Source: Thermococcus stetteri (lineage in GTDB: Archaea; Methanobacteriota_B; Thermococci; Thermococcales; Thermococcaceae). From it: DNA of 64,000 bases. The DNA lies in the NCBI RefSeq assembly GCF_017873335.1, contig NZ_JAGGKB010000001.1, positions 186,001 to 250,000 on the forward strand, read 5' to 3'. How positions within the stretch are numbered: the stretch's first letter is position 1; every line of letters begins with the position of its first letter. The position numbers and the translations under genes are program-made. Under the pieces are notes generated by a model. The model saw only the letters and a program-made list of their open reading frames with translations. It had not been told where the DNA came from and did no database searches. Positions 1 through 11,497 of the stretch are shown here, one piece after another.

Positions 1-570
1 GACCTCCTGAAGGCAGCCCTGCGTTCGAGGCCGAACTACATCATCGTCGGTGAGATCCGTGGTGCCGAGGGTGCCATAGCATTCCAGGCAATGCAGACCG
101 GCCACCCGGTTATGTCCACATTCCACGCCGGCGACATAAAGAAGATGATCCAGCGTTTCACCGGCCATCCAATCAACGTGCCGATAACATTCATTGACAA
201 CCTGAACATAGCAGTCTTCCAGCAGGCTGTCTACCTCAAAGGGAAGTTCCTCAGGAGGACTGTCAGCGTCGTTGAGATCGAGGGCTACTACGAGGAGCTT
301 GGCGGTGTAGCGACTAGGAACGTCTTTGAGTGGGATCCCGTCTCAGACAGGCACATATTCCGTGGATTCAACAACTCATACATTCTGGAGAGGAAGATAG
401 CGGAAATAGCGGGTTATGAGGATCCAAAGGACATTTACAACGAGCTGTTCCTGCGGGCAAGGATACTCCAGAGAATGGTCGAGCTCGGAATAACGAACTA
501 CTGGGACGTCTACCGCGAGATCAAGGCCTTCTACATGAAGGGCATTGAGGGTCTCAGCTTCAGGATTTGA
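1..570 (+). CDS. arlI: Archaellum motor ATPase ArlI (FlaI), C-terminal part
   Basis: The frame is open from the first base, so the gene begins before the window; 189 residues remain. ArlI is the hexameric ATPase that powers archaellum assembly and rotation on the cytoplasmic side of the membrane. Visible are the Walker B region of the type II/IV secretion ATPases (PNYIIVGEIRG, about residues 11-21 of the fragment) and the His box (TGHPVMSTFHA). The stop is 10 bases before arlJ, as in the usual archaellum operon order arlI-arlJ. The downstream partner makes the assignment as ArlI, rather than a pilus ATPase, secure. Confidence 0.93.
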   Translation, partial: DLLKAALRSRPNYIIVGEIRGAEGAIAFQAMQTGHPVMSTFHAGDIKKMIQRFTGHPINVPITFIDNLNIAVFQQAVYLKGKFLRRTVSVVEIEGYYEELGGVATRNVFEWDPVSDRHIFRGFNNSYILERKIAEIAGYEDPKDIYNELFLRARILQRMVELGITNYWDVYREIKAFYMKGIEGLSFRI

Positions 571-580
571 GGTGGTGCCA

Positions 581-2972
<2,392 letters not shown>

Positions 2973-3012
2973 CCTTTTAAGTGGCATTTCCCGCATTTAC
3001 TCTGGTGGTAAA

Positions 3013-3642
3013 ATGGTTAAGCTCATAGCTTTTGACCTCGAGGGAACGCTCGTTAAGTCGGTGTCCGGCTGGGTCGAACTCCACAAAAAGTTTGGAACGT
3101 GGGAGAAAGGAAAAGAGTACGCCGAGGCGTTTTTCAACGGGGAGATAGACTACGCCACGTGGGCGAGGCTCGACGCTTCCCTCTGGAGGGGGCACAGAAA
3201 AGAGGAAATACTGGAGTGGGCGAACTCCGTCGAGTACATGGACGGCGCAAAGGAGCTCATTAAGTTCCTCAAGGATAACGGCTTCAAGATAGCCATCCTC
3301 AGCAGTGGGCTTATGTGTCTCGCTAAGAGAGTGGGAAAAGAGCTTGGTGTGGACTACATCTACGCCAACGAGCTCGTCTTTGACGAAGATGGCAGGATAA
3401 CCGGTGATGTGAACCCCATCGTTGATTTCCAGGGCAAGGGCACCATACTCAGAAAGCTCAAGGAGGAGTTGAAGCCAGAGCTGACTGTGGCAGTTGGAGA
3501 CGGCTATAACGACATCAGCATGTTCATGGAGGCCGACGTGGCCATAGCGATAAACCCCCATGAGGGGGTTGAGGGCGACCACAACGTCGAGAGCCTCTAC
3601 GAGGTCAGGGAGATAATCGAAGAGCTGATACGGGGTCAGTGA
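3013..3642 (+). CDS. HAD-family phosphatase, phosphoserine phosphatase-like
   Basis: 209 residues with all four HAD motifs: FDLEGTLV (nucleophile Asp; the second acid is Glu, as in the ThrH/SerB-like branch), LSSG, the Lys region near GKGTILRKL, and VAVGDGYNDISM. It probably hydrolyses a small phosphomonoester such as phosphoserine, but the substrate cannot be read from the sequence. The ATG at 3013 follows a GGTGGT site. The end of the gene is shared with an opposite-strand C/D-box RNA whose D box lies over the last codons. Confidence 0.85.
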   Translation: MVKLIAFDLEGTLVKSVSGWVELHKKFGTWEKGKEYAEAFFNGEIDYATWARLDASLWRGHRKEEILEWANSVEYMDGAKELIKFLKDNGFKIAILSSGLMCLAKRVGKELGVDYIYANELVFDEDGRITGDVNPIVDFQGKGTILRKLKEELKPELTVAVGDGYNDISMFMEADVAIAINPHEGVEGDHNVESLYEVREIIEELIRGQ

Positions 3643-3688
3643 AGGGCGTGCTCATCACAGTCAGCAAAGCAAAAGCTCTTCATCCCCC
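3632..3688 (-). ncRNA. C/D-box guide sRNA (2'-O-methylation guide)
   Basis: Read on the minus strand the order is canonical: C box core GATGA (3680-3684), a guide of about 14 nt, D' box CTGA (3661-3664), a 3-nt spacer, C' box TGATGA (3652-3657), a 12-nt guide GCACGCCCTTCA, and D box CTGA (3636-3639). The D'/C' and D spacing is that of archaeal C/D sRNAs, which direct fibrillarin to methylate rRNA or tRNA at the fifth base from the D or D' box. It overlaps the last codons of the HAD gene on the other strand and follows an H/ACA-like RNA. Targets not determined. Confidence 0.85.
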
Positions 3689-3689
3689 G

Positions 3690-3750
3690 ATGTAGGCCTG
3701 GCAGGAACCCCCGGTTCACGTTTCCCCGGGGAGGGCGGGATACCAGGCCG
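3690..3750 (-). ncRNA. H/ACA-box pseudouridylation guide RNA candidate
   Basis: On the minus strand: lower stem GGCCTGG (3743-3749) pairs with CCAGGCC (3695-3701). An internal pocket is formed by 3732-3742 and 3702-3708. The upper stem CCCCGG/CCGGGG (3726-3731 with 3709-3714) is capped by an 11-nt loop that contains GTGA, as in an archaeal K-loop. ACA (3691-3693) follows the lower stem by one base. The distance from the upper stem to ACA is 15 nt, within the 14-16 nt expected for archaeal H/ACA guides. A TATA box lies about 28 bp upstream. Confidence 0.65.
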
Positions 3751-3770
3751 GAAACTGTTTGGGAACTCCC

Positions 3771-3785
3771 CTTAAAACTTTAAAG
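3771..3785 (-). promoter_or_regulatory. TATA promoter for the H/ACA and C/D RNA pair
   Basis: CTTTAAAG (3778-3785, with a second AT-rich half TTTTAAG beside it) is a strong archaeal TATA element about 28 bp before the predicted 5' end of the H/ACA RNA. It overlaps the stop codon of the prepilin peptidase gene. Confidence 0.55.
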
Positions 3786-5003
3786 GCCCAGTACCTTTAG
3801 CTCCAACCACCAGAAGATATCCCCCCAAAAGTAGCTTATGAGGAAGCCCAGGAATATGGCAGGTGCAAAGGGCATCGCCTTCTTTCTCAGGAACCTGTTC
3901 TCGAGCTTTCCCTCTTCAACGAGTTTTTTCAGCTCTTCACTCTGTTCCTTAGTAAGGCCCTCCGCAGTGGGAGAGGCTATTATCCTCCCCTCTTGCTTTT
4001 TGAGAAAACCAGTGTCCCCTTTCAGGAGGGCATCTTTAATCTTGTCCCAGAAAGACGTCCTGTCCCTCACTAATTGACCCTCCAGCTCATAGATAGTCTC
4101 ACCAAGGATGTCCCACTCCCGAAGCTCCTCTACGGGCACCTCTTCCATGAGCACTTCCACCCTGAGAAACTTCACGAGTGCAAGGAACACTTTGAAACTG
4201 TATAGGACAACGAGCAGTCTGAAGAATGCAAGAAGTGTTGGAATTGGGTTGATATATATAAGGTATCCCAAGACTGCAAGACTCACAGGAATGCCAACCT
4301 TCTCAAATTTTCCGAGGAGAACTATGATCACTACAGCGAATAGCCAGCCGATGGCTGGTCCCATACGATATCCAGTGAGGGTTTCCACGAGTAGCTTAAA
4401 GCCTAGACTAGCCAGGAGCAGTACCGATAGCTTTACAGTGATCAAACTCTTCTCGACGAATATCTCTTTTAGTGCACCAGTTTTTTTCCTCACAACAACC
4501 ACTGCTAGGGTGTAAACTATGATAAACGGGAACACCGCAAGGAGGCTGTTGAAGAGTATAGCAACTGGGTATAGAGGGAGTCTGGAATAATAGGGAGCCA
4601 CTACTGTGGCCATCTTTGGCGGATAAGGGAGCAACGCCGAAAACCCCGCCAGAATAAGGGCATCTCCACTGGCCCATGCACCCATATAGAACAGAACTAA
4701 CCCCAACATTAACCCCACAAAAAACGCTAGGAAACCGGACAGAGCAACAAGAAGATCCCCCGTGCTCAGCCCCTTATACAAATAGTAAAGGATGCCAACC
4801 TCTACGGCAGGGATGGGCAACTTTTCGAGCCAAGAGGGAATGTCCAGCTTGATGTCCTTCTCTTCCCATCCCAGGAGTTTCCCTAAGAGCACAAGAGAGA
4901 GCGAGACATGGTTGTCAAAGATGAACCCAGTCTTCAAATCCGTATAAGAAGTCACTAATCCCATAACTGATCCAAAAATTAGGGGGAACACGTCTATGTT
5001 CAC
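3780..5003 (-). CDS. Prepilin peptidase, A24 aspartyl protease family, long form
   Basis: A 407-residue polytopic membrane protein. The two catalytic aspartates of the type IV prepilin/preflagellin peptidase family appear in SYTDLKTGFI near residue 20 and in the ASGD motif near residue 112, a GxGD variant. The first 170 residues match the compact family; extra membrane segments and a soluble region (about 280-380) make it much longer than FlaK (about 230). It starts with GTG 16 bases after the class III pilin gene, so the pilin is the likely substrate. Start choice: GTG at 5003 follows GGGGTGA. Confidence 0.8.
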   Translation of the reverse strand: MNIDVFPLIFGSVMGLVTSYTDLKTGFIFDNHVSLSLVLLGKLLGWEEKDIKLDIPSWLEKLPIPAVEVGILYYLYKGLSTGDLLVALSGFLAFFVGLMLGLVLFYMGAWASGDALILAGFSALLPYPPKMATVVAPYYSRLPLYPVAILFNSLLAVFPFIIVYTLAVVVVRKKTGALKEIFVEKSLITVKLSVLLLASLGFKLLVETLTGYRMGPAIGWLFAVVIIVLLGKFEKVGIPVSLAVLGYLIYINPIPTLLAFFRLLVVLYSFKVFLALVKFLRVEVLMEEVPVEELREWDILGETIYELEGQLVRDRTSFWDKIKDALLKGDTGFLKKQEGRIIASPTAEGLTKEQSEELKKLVEEGKLENRFLRKKAMPFAPAIFLGFLISYFWGDIFWWLELKVLGL

Positions 5004-5019
5004 GGTTTCACCCCACTAT

Positions 5020-5187
5020 TCAGAGGTTTTCCAGAATCTTCCGCCTAACATGAGTTGCGTAGTTGTCCAAGTTTGTCTTGGTCTCCTTGAGTGCGGGTAG
5101 CACTACTTGTATGACTATTGCAACGAGGATTAAAACCACAGCGACCATAAGTAGGTACTCGAGGGCTCCCTGTGCTCTGCGGATCAT
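5020..5187 (-). CDS. Class III signal peptide (type IV pilin-like) protein
   Basis: A 55-residue protein. It begins MIRRAQGALEYLLM and continues into a 20-residue hydrophobic segment, the layout of class III (Q-x-x-x-E-x-x-x-L-like) prepilins. The conserved Gln is at position 6, Glu at 10 and Leu at 13, and cleavage is expected just before the Gln. After the helix only about 25 residues remain, so it is a minimal pilin. It is co-directional with, and 16 bases before, the A24 peptidase, which makes a pilin-peptidase operon. The ATG at 5187 follows AGGTGTTG. Confidence 0.82.
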   Translation of the reverse strand: MIRRAQGALEYLLMVAVVLILVAIVIQVVLPALKETKTNLDNYATHVRRKILENL

Positions 5188-5262
5188 TTTCAACACCTGT
5201 TTTAGTTTCGGATTCCAAAGCTTTAAAAGTTTCTATTGTGGTTGAAGTTCCGGTAGAGAAAG

Positions 5263-5601
5263 ATGAAGGTCTACAGACTTTTTGTTAAGGATGAATACCT
5301 CGAGTTCATACGCTCGGGCGAGAAGAGAATTGAAGTTAGAGTAGCGTACCCGCAGTTTAGGAACCTCAAACCCGGTGACAAGATAATCTTCAATGACTCG
5401 ATCCCTGCGGTCGTAACCGGAGTAAAAAGATACGAGACTTTCAGACAAGCACTCAGAGAGGAGCCAATAAAGAAAATCTTCCCCGACGAACCGAGCTTCG
5501 AACGAGCCGTAAAGAGGTTCCACAATCTCTACCCTAAATGGAAGGAGAACCGCTATGGTGTAATCGCCATTAAATTCAAGCTCCTCGGTGAGGGGAGATG
5601 A
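5263..5601 (+). CDS. ASCH domain protein
   Basis: 112 residues. It reads as an ASCH domain (a PUA-like beta barrel predicted to bind RNA or modified nucleosides): [20 protein letters not shown], then LKPGDKIIF, with the typical basic residues after the Glu-Lys-Arg turn. A TATA element CTTTAAAAG lies near 5220, about 40 bp before the start. The stop overlaps the next ASCH gene by ATGA, so the two are translationally coupled. Biochemical role unknown; some ASCH proteins deaminate or hydrolyse modified cytidines. Confidence 0.8.
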   Translation: MKVYRLFVKDEYLEFIRSGEKRIEVRVAYPQFRNLKPGDKIIFNDSIPAVVTGVKRYETFRQALREEPIKKIFPDEPSFERAVKRFHNLYPKWKENRYGVIAIKFKLLGEGR

Positions 5602-6167
5602 AGCACCTCGAATTCGATGGGAAGTATGCGGAAGACATACTCCGGGGGAAGAAACGGGCAACTGTCAGGCTCGGCAGAAGGCCTAATCTCAAGGAGGGCG
5701 ACACCGTCCTTATCCACGCCGGGGGCTACGCTCTCGGAAAGGCCGTAATAGAGAGAGTCGAGAGCAAGACCGTCGGAGAGCTCACCGATGAAGACGCATT
5801 TCTTGACGGATTTTCCAGTAGGGAAGAGCTGATAAAAGCACTCAAAGGACACTATAAGTACGTAAACGATGAGTCACCCGCTCACGTTATAGTCTTCAGA
5901 CTTGTCGAAAAGTTCGACAAACCCGTTATGAGTTCTGATTACGCTTACGAGGGCAACCTACCAGTTGAAATCGCGGAGAAGGCCCTCAAGTACCTAGACC
6001 TTCCAGAAGAGGACAAGAAACTGATAGAGCTGTTCCTGAAAACGGGAAGTCTGAGAAAAGCTGCCTACAGACTCGGCGGACTGAACAAGAGGTACCTGAT
6101 CCGAGAAGCCCTGAGGAGAGCTTATGAAGAGCTGAAAAAGAGGGGCATCATGGGGCCGAAACTTTAA
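5598..6167 (+). CDS. ASCH domain protein with C-terminal helical extension
   Basis: 189 residues. The first 110 form a second ASCH domain ([32 protein letters not shown], and a closing [11 protein letters not shown] strand). The last 70 residues form a helical, basic extension with a helix-turn-helix-like pattern ([19 protein letters not shown]). The start codon overlaps the stop of the preceding ASCH gene, so both proteins are made together. The two ASCH genes are diverged from each other, not a recent duplication. Function unknown; RNA-related by family. Confidence 0.8.
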   Translation: MKHLEFDGKYAEDILRGKKRATVRLGRRPNLKEGDTVLIHAGGYALGKAVIERVESKTVGELTDEDAFLDGFSSREELIKALKGHYKYVNDESPAHVIVFRLVEKFDKPVMSSDYAYEGNLPVEIAEKALKYLDLPEEDKKLIELFLKTGSLRKAAYRLGGLNKRYLIREALRRAYEELKKRGIMGPKL

Positions 6168-6429
6168 TGTTCTCTAGGACAGCCACCCTCTCTTCCCCAT
6201 CTACCTCAGTCTTACTTGCTGAAAGCTTCACCGGCATGAGCTTGAAGGTGTTGCCGTTTATAAGCTTCCTCAGGAGCTTCTCAAACTCCTCTAGTTCCTC
6301 TTCACTGGCGAAGTCAACCTTTGCTATAAAGTCGTACTCTCCGTAGAGCCACTGCCCCTCCACGGGGATGCTTTCCAAGACCTCATCCCTCACGCCCCAC
6401 ACCAGGAGTATCGCCTCGATCTCAATCAC
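6148..6429 (-). CDS. Stand-alone Lrp/AsnC ligand-binding (RAM) domain protein
   Basis: 93 residues with the beta-alpha-beta-beta-alpha-beta pattern of the RAM domain of Lrp/AsnC regulators (IEIEAILLVWGVRDEVLE, then GEYDFIAKVDF, then EEFEKLLRKL), but with no helix-turn-helix. Such single-domain proteins can bind amino acids or pair with full Lrp regulators. It starts with GTG at 6429; no better start exists downstream. Its 3' end overlaps the convergent ASCH gene by 20 bases. Confidence 0.65.
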   Translation of the reverse strand: MIEIEAILLVWGVRDEVLESIPVEGQWLYGEYDFIAKVDFASEEELEEFEKLLRKLINGNTFKLMPVKLSASKTEVDGEERVAVLENIKVSAP

Positions 6430-6576
6430 CTACGTATGATACGCCCAGAAGATTATATCTTTTTCCAAAGATTTTCTGAATTTATGTCCAGCTAGTCAAT
6501 CATTTTCGGTCTTGAGTTGTCATACTGTCAGGAAGCCCTTTTAAGACGTGAAAACAAGGATTACCCGGTGATGCTG

Positions 6577-7281
6577 ATGAGGGCAGTTTTCTTTGACTTC
6601 GTTGGTACGCTCATAACGAAGGCAGGCGAAAACGTGACGCACCTCAATATAATCAAGGAAGTGTTGAAAAAAACCGGTAGGGATGACCTGAACGCTGAAG
6701 AAGTATGGAGAGCCTATGAGGAGGAGAGCTCTGCACTCTTCTCAGAACTTGCCGGGAAGGAAGCAGTGAAGATAAGGGAAGTTGACACAGAGGCTCTGAG
6801 AAGAGTTGCTGAGAGGTACGGCTTTACAGTACCAGAGGACTTCTGGGAGATAAGCATAAGGATGCACGAGAAGTACGGCCAGCTCTTCCCTGATGCAGTA
6901 GAGGCAATAAAGGCCCTGAAGGGCATGGGTCTGCACGTCGGCATAATCACTGATTCAGATAACGACTACATCACTGCTCATCTAAAGGCCCTCGGGATAT
7001 ACGACCTGTTCGACAGCATAACGACGAGCGAAGAAGCCGGCTACTTCAAGCCCCATCCGAGGCCCTTCCAGCTTGCCCTCGAAAAGGCGGGTGTTGAACC
7101 AGACGAGGCCCTCTACGTTGGCGACAATCCGAAGAAAGACTGTACGGGAGCAAAAAACGTCGGAATGACCAGTGTTCTCCTAGACCCAAGCGGAGAAAAG
7201 AGAGAGCTGTGGGAAAACTGCGACTTCGTCGTCTCGAGCCTCTCCGAAGTCGTTGAGATAGTAAAGGGGCTGAGGAGCTAG
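6577..7281 (+). CDS. HAD superfamily hydrolase, subfamily IA
   Basis: 234 residues. Motif I is FFDFVGTL (the second acidic residue is replaced by Val, so a classic general acid is absent), motif II is ITDSDN, motif III Lys lies in YFKPHPRPF, and motif IV is YVGDNPKKDCTGAK. These match the archaeal HAD-IA group annotated as TIGR02253. The substrate is unknown. The start at 6577 (or 6571) follows GGTGATG; a TATA-like CCTTTTAAG lies about 35 bp upstream. A C/D sRNA on the opposite strand begins right after its stop. Confidence 0.82.
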   Translation: MRAVFFDFVGTLITKAGENVTHLNIIKEVLKKTGRDDLNAEEVWRAYEEESSALFSELAGKEAVKIREVDTEALRRVAERYGFTVPEDFWEISIRMHEKYGQLFPDAVEAIKALKGMGLHVGIITDSDNDYITAHLKALGIYDLFDSITTSEEAGYFKPHPRPFQLALEKAGVEPDEALYVGDNPKKDCTGAKNVGMTSVLLDPSGEKRELWENCDFVVSSLSEVVEIVKGLRS

Positions 7282-7344
7282 GGGTCAGCAACGGCAGGGT
7301 TCCTCATCGGTTATTACCTCGCCTAGCGAAATTCTCATCATTCC
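7282..7344 (-). ncRNA. C/D-box guide sRNA with a 23S rRNA-like guide
   Basis: Minus strand: C box ATGATGA (7335-7341), guide GAATTTCGCTAG, degenerate D' box GCGA, 9-nt spacer, C' box CCGATGA (7304-7310), guide GGAACCCTGCCGTTG, D box CTGA (7285-7288). The first guide is complementary to UAGCGAAAUUC, which from memory is part of a nearly universal 23S rRNA segment (GGUAGCGAAAUUCC). The rule of five would then place a methyl group on the C of UAGC. The RNA begins about 10 bases after the archaetidylinositol phosphate synthase stop on the same strand. Confidence 0.82.
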
Positions 7345-7353
7345 CCTCTCTTT

Positions 7354-7923
7354 TCACTCCTTGAGCCTCTGATAAGCCGCCCACATCCTCTGGAAGACCG
7401 TTATCCACGCAAGTAAGCCGACGAGGTAAACACCCCACTTTACGTACTCATCCCCAACCAATGAGAACGCTATCAGGATCAACAGTCTCTCGGCTCTCTC
7501 GGCTATCCCAACCGCTAGCGTTCCAGAACCAGCAAGCTCGGCCCGACAGCGCTCGTAGCTGACGAGGTAGGCACCCATGAAAGTCAGGAACGTCCAGCGC
7601 CAGTCCGCGAGGTTCCCAAGGGCTATACCGAAGAGGACTGCACCGTCGCTTATCCTGTCGAAGGTTGAATCCAAGAACGCTCCAAATCTGCTCGTCTTTC
7701 CCGTCATCCTGGCCAGCGTTCCATCAAGGGCATCCACAGCAGAGCCAACCAGGAGGACGAGCGCAGCGAGCCTCGGGCACTGGAGGTAGAAAAGGTACGC
7801 ACCAAAAAGGCTTATCAACAGCCCAGTAAACGTTATCGTGTTCGGTGTGACACCAGCCTTTGCGAGGGGCCTTACAATGGCCTCGAGGTAGCCCCTGACG
7901 TTCTCCCTGTACTTGTTGAGCAT
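7354..7923 (-). CDS. CDP-alcohol phosphatidyltransferase, probable archaetidylinositol phosphate synthase
   Basis: 189 residues with the whole family signature D-x2-D-G-x2-A-R-x8-G-x3-D-x3-D, seen as DALDGTLAR followed by FGAFLDSTFDR. About five hydrophobic membrane segments surround it. The enzyme joins CDP-archaeol with an alcohol phosphate; in Thermococcales the likely partner is myo-inositol 1-phosphate, giving archaetidylinositol phosphate at the cytoplasmic membrane. The inositol preference is inferred from length and family, not from a residue. It lies 9 bases after aTrm56 and is the last gene of the lipoprotein-Trm56 operon. Confidence 0.85.
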   Translation of the reverse strand: MLNKYRENVRGYLEAIVRPLAKAGVTPNTITFTGLLISLFGAYLFYLQCPRLAALVLLVGSAVDALDGTLARMTGKTSRFGAFLDSTFDRISDGAVLFGIALGNLADWRWTFLTFMGAYLVSYERCRAELAGSGTLAVGIAERAERLLILIAFSLVGDEYVKWGVYLVGLLAWITVFQRMWAAYQRLKE

Positions 7924-7932
7924 AATCCCACC

Positions 7933-8460
7933 TCACTCGAGCTGGAGGACTTTCTTGCCACGCTCCTGAGGAACTATCTTGAGCTTTGCGTTTTGAAACT
8001 CCTTCCTGAGGCCCGCACCCTCGAGCAGTCTGTCGAGGAACACCGCCAGGGCAGCGACCTCGCTGTGGGGCTGGTTGCCAACTGCCACGTTGTAATCCGC
8101 TATTTCGTAGACCTCCCTCGGCACCTTTTCGGCACCGACAACGATCAGAATGTCTTTTCCAGACTTCAACTCCTCCTTTATGAGTGGAACGGCGTTGTCA
8201 ATATGGATTCCATACATGGTGAGATGAACAACAACACCCTCCCACTCCCGAAGGAGTTTCTTCCAGCTAGGATTGAACTCTATTTCAAAGGGACCACCCC
8301 ACCTTCTTACGACGTCTTCCACGCTCTCCTTGACATGCTCATCCTCTTCCGCGGCTATTATGATTTTGTCAGCTCCGAAGGCTCTCGCGGTTAGGGCCAC
8401 GTGAGTTGTTATCCTCTTGTCCCTCTCCGGCCTGTGGCCGAGCCTTAACACGACTATCAT
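7933..8460 (-). CDS. tRNA (cytidine(56)-2'-O)-methyltransferase aTrm56
   Basis: 175 residues, SPOUT superfamily, close to the known archaeal aTrm56 length. It 2'-O-methylates C56 in the T loop of tRNAs. Seen: the opening [19 protein letters not shown] that is typical of the family, and the SAM-binding trefoil-knot region [28 protein letters not shown] (two stretches, about 105-130). Its start overlaps the stop of the lipoprotein gene by ATGA. Confidence 0.93.
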   Translation of the reverse strand: MIVVLRLGHRPERDKRITTHVALTARAFGADKIIIAAEEDEHVKESVEDVVRRWGGPFEIEFNPSWKKLLREWEGVVVHLTMYGIHIDNAVPLIKEELKSGKDILIVVGAEKVPREVYEIADYNVAVGNQPHSEVAALAVFLDRLLEGAGLRKEFQNAKLKIVPQERGKKVLQLE

Positions 8461-10082
8461 CCCACTTCACCGGTGAATATTTTCCAGTAGTACCTGAAAT
8501 CCTCTTTCCAGGGGACGTTTTTGTAAAAATCGTACATTGCTTTTATGGTTTTCTGAATCCTCTCAGTGCTCCATGTGCCTAAAACATTGTTCAGGCTCTC
8601 GTCGTCTGGCGCCGATGATAGTATGAAGAGGCCGTATATCCTCTCTTCAGGGCTCAACCCAGTGAAAACGAGATCAAGCTTAGAGCGGAGGTTGGGCTGT
8701 ACCCGCTTGACCAGAACGTCCATAATCCTAGGTTCAGCGTTTGAAGTAAAGTCATCAGTTATGTCAATATGACCATGGGTACCTTTTTTGGATGGGACTT
8801 GGGCAACAACACTGTATCCATCCCTCGTTATCAATTGATAAATTCTCGGGAAGTAAGGGCTCGCAAGATACTCATCAAGTGTCCCCACAAAACCATGTTT
8901 TACGTCTATGATATACCACCCATCCTCCGTGTAAAACTCCGATAGAGGCATTATCGTGCAGTCACTTCCATTAAAGAGGGAGACAACCCTGGAGGGGATG
9001 TTAATCGAACGGAGAAGTGCCGTCATTAAGAGCTGTTCTTCGGGAACACTCAATGAACCTTTCCCGATCATCTCCTCCGGGCTAAGGGTTGAGGTGTTTG
9101 ATGTTAGGTTGTATCTTAAGCTCAACCATGCCATCAGTTTGGATGAAGCGCCGTACTCTGAAACGGAGCCGTTAACAATAGGTAGAGCCACCTTCGATAG
9201 TGAGACGGGATCAAAGGATGAGCTTGAATTAAAACTAAGCTCCCAATATCCATCAACGAGTCTTTCTTCATGTATAAGGGAGTAGTACTGCCCGTACGCG
9301 GCCTTCAATTTGTCAGGGGTAGCCGACCACGGCTGCCATATCGTTACGATCTTAAAACTAGCCACATCAGTTTTATGGGAGCGCTCAGCATTTCTCATCC
9401 CAATCTGGTAATCCACTACAACGGATATAAGACCCGATCTGAATGCGTACGGAGCCAAAAACCGGTACCTCAAAACAAGACTGTCTCCAGGAGGAACAGC
9501 TTGAGGCAACTTAGGTGACTCAACAAGGGCAATCCCGTTGAGAAGAACGAAACTAACGTTATTCACTGTTACAGGATCGCGATAATTGTTCGTTATCCTA
9601 ACCTGAACGTCAAACTCATTCCCACCCACTACCTCCTGTGGGCTGTCCACTTTAATTTTGATGCCTTCTCCAGCAATGTTTTTAGAAGTCACCATGATTC
9701 TGAACTGGTAATAAAAACCCTTCCATGTCCTTTTTAGCTCATCTTTAAGCTCTAAAGACGCTTGGAGGGGGTAGACCCCAGACTTCTGGGGAGCCAGAAC
9801 TACCCATACCAGTTGCACAACCTGCCCAACTTTCAAGATTTGAGGAAATTGAGGCTCCTGAAGAATTTGAAACTCCTCGTTATTTAATATGAGCGTGGCT
9901 CCAATCAGACCAACCTTCCCAGTATTGTTAACGGTCACTATTATATGAAAAGTGCCGCCAGGTGGGACAGAAGTACTGTCAACGTAGAAAGAGACCTGAG
10001 CAGGAGGCTTGAAGAGGCATCCCGACACCAGCACCAGTAAAGCCACTGCGATGGAGGTGGAGATAAGGTTTCTTCCACTCAT
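8457..10082 (-). CDS. Lipoprotein with CARDB-like repeats and an inactive-looking transglutaminase fold
   Basis: 541 residues. The lipoprotein signal peptide ends LVLVSGC (Cys at about 22), so it is a lipid-anchored surface protein. Residues about 30-240 hold two beta-sandwich repeats of the NEW3/CARDB type ([18 protein letters not shown], then [16 protein letters not shown]). Residues about 320-430 look like a transglutaminase-like fold ([20 protein letters not shown], then [10 protein letters not shown]), but the segment where the catalytic Cys is expected has no Cys, so it may only bind. It heads an operon with aTrm56, without functional logic. Confidence 0.7.
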   Translation of the reverse strand: MSGRNLISTSIAVALLVLVSGCLFKPPAQVSFYVDSTSVPPGGTFHIIVTVNNTGKVGLIGATLILNNEEFQILQEPQFPQILKVGQVVQLVWVVLAPQKSGVYPLQASLELKDELKRTWKGFYYQFRIMVTSKNIAGEGIKIKVDSPQEVVGGNEFDVQVRITNNYRDPVTVNNVSFVLLNGIALVESPKLPQAVPPGDSLVLRYRFLAPYAFRSGLISVVVDYQIGMRNAERSHKTDVASFKIVTIWQPWSATPDKLKAAYGQYYSLIHEERLVDGYWELSFNSSSSFDPVSLSKVALPIVNGSVSEYGASSKLMAWLSLRYNLTSNTSTLSPEEMIGKGSLSVPEEQLLMTALLRSINIPSRVVSLFNGSDCTIMPLSEFYTEDGWYIIDVKHGFVGTLDEYLASPYFPRIYQLITRDGYSVVAQVPSKKGTHGHIDITDDFTSNAEPRIMDVLVKRVQPNLRSKLDLVFTGLSPEERIYGLFILSSAPDDESLNNVLGTWSTERIQKTIKAMYDFYKNVPWKEDFRYYWKIFTGEVG

Positions 10083-10120
10083 ATCAAATTCTTTAAATGC
10101 CCTAAGTTAATAAACTTTAG

Positions 10121-10909
<789 letters not shown>

Positions 10910-10924
10910 AGGGGGTTGGGAAAT

Positions 10925-11497
10925 ATGCCAAAACCAAAAAGAGGTCTCTTCGTCGGTCGCTTTCAGCCCGTCCACAACGGGCATATAAAGGCACTGGAAT
11001 TCGTTTTTTCGCAGGTCGATGAAGTGATAATCGGAGTTGGGAGTGCTCAGGCAAGCCATACGCTCAAAAACCCGTTCACGACGAGCGAAAGGATGGAGAT
11101 GCTGATAAGGGCTCTTGAAGAGGCAGGTTTGACGGATAAGAGGTACTATCTCGTCCCGCTTCCTGACATAAACTTCAACGCCATCTGGGCGACCTACGTG
11201 GTGAGCATGGTGCCGAGGTTTGACGTCGTCTTTACAGGGAATTCTCTCGTCGCCCAGCTCTTCAGAGAAAAGGGCTACGAGGTCATCGTCCAGCCGATGT
11301 TCAGGAAGGACATCCTCTCAGCGACCGAGATAAGGAGGCGGATGATTGAAGGGGAGCCCTGGGAGGAGCTGGTTCCCAAGAGCGTCGCCGAGTTCATAAG
11401 GGAGATCAAGGGAGTCGAGAGGATCAAGATGCTTGCGACGAACCTAGAAAGCTCGGAGAAGGAGCTTCAGGCGCCGATAAGGATTCCAGAATTTTAA
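10925..11497 (+). CDS. nadM: Nicotinamide-nucleotide adenylyltransferase
   Basis: 190 residues, archaeal NMNAT length. It makes NAD from NMN and ATP. The nucleotidyltransferase motifs are clear: GRFQPVHNGHIKALEF (the HxGH motif) and, near residue 124, ILSATEIRRRM (the ISSTxxR-type motif). Preferred start ATG at 10925 after GGGGGTTGGG. It follows the SAM hydroxide adenosyltransferase gene closely. Its last codon region overlaps the convergent membrane-protein gene by 4 bases. Confidence 0.95.
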   Translation: MPKPKRGLFVGRFQPVHNGHIKALEFVFSQVDEVIIGVGSAQASHTLKNPFTTSERMEMLIRALEEAGLTDKRYYLVPLPDINFNAIWATYVVSMVPRFDVVFTGNSLVAQLFREKGYEVIVQPMFRKDILSATEIRRRMIEGEPWEELVPKSVAEFIREIKGVERIKMLATNLESSEKELQAPIRIPEF

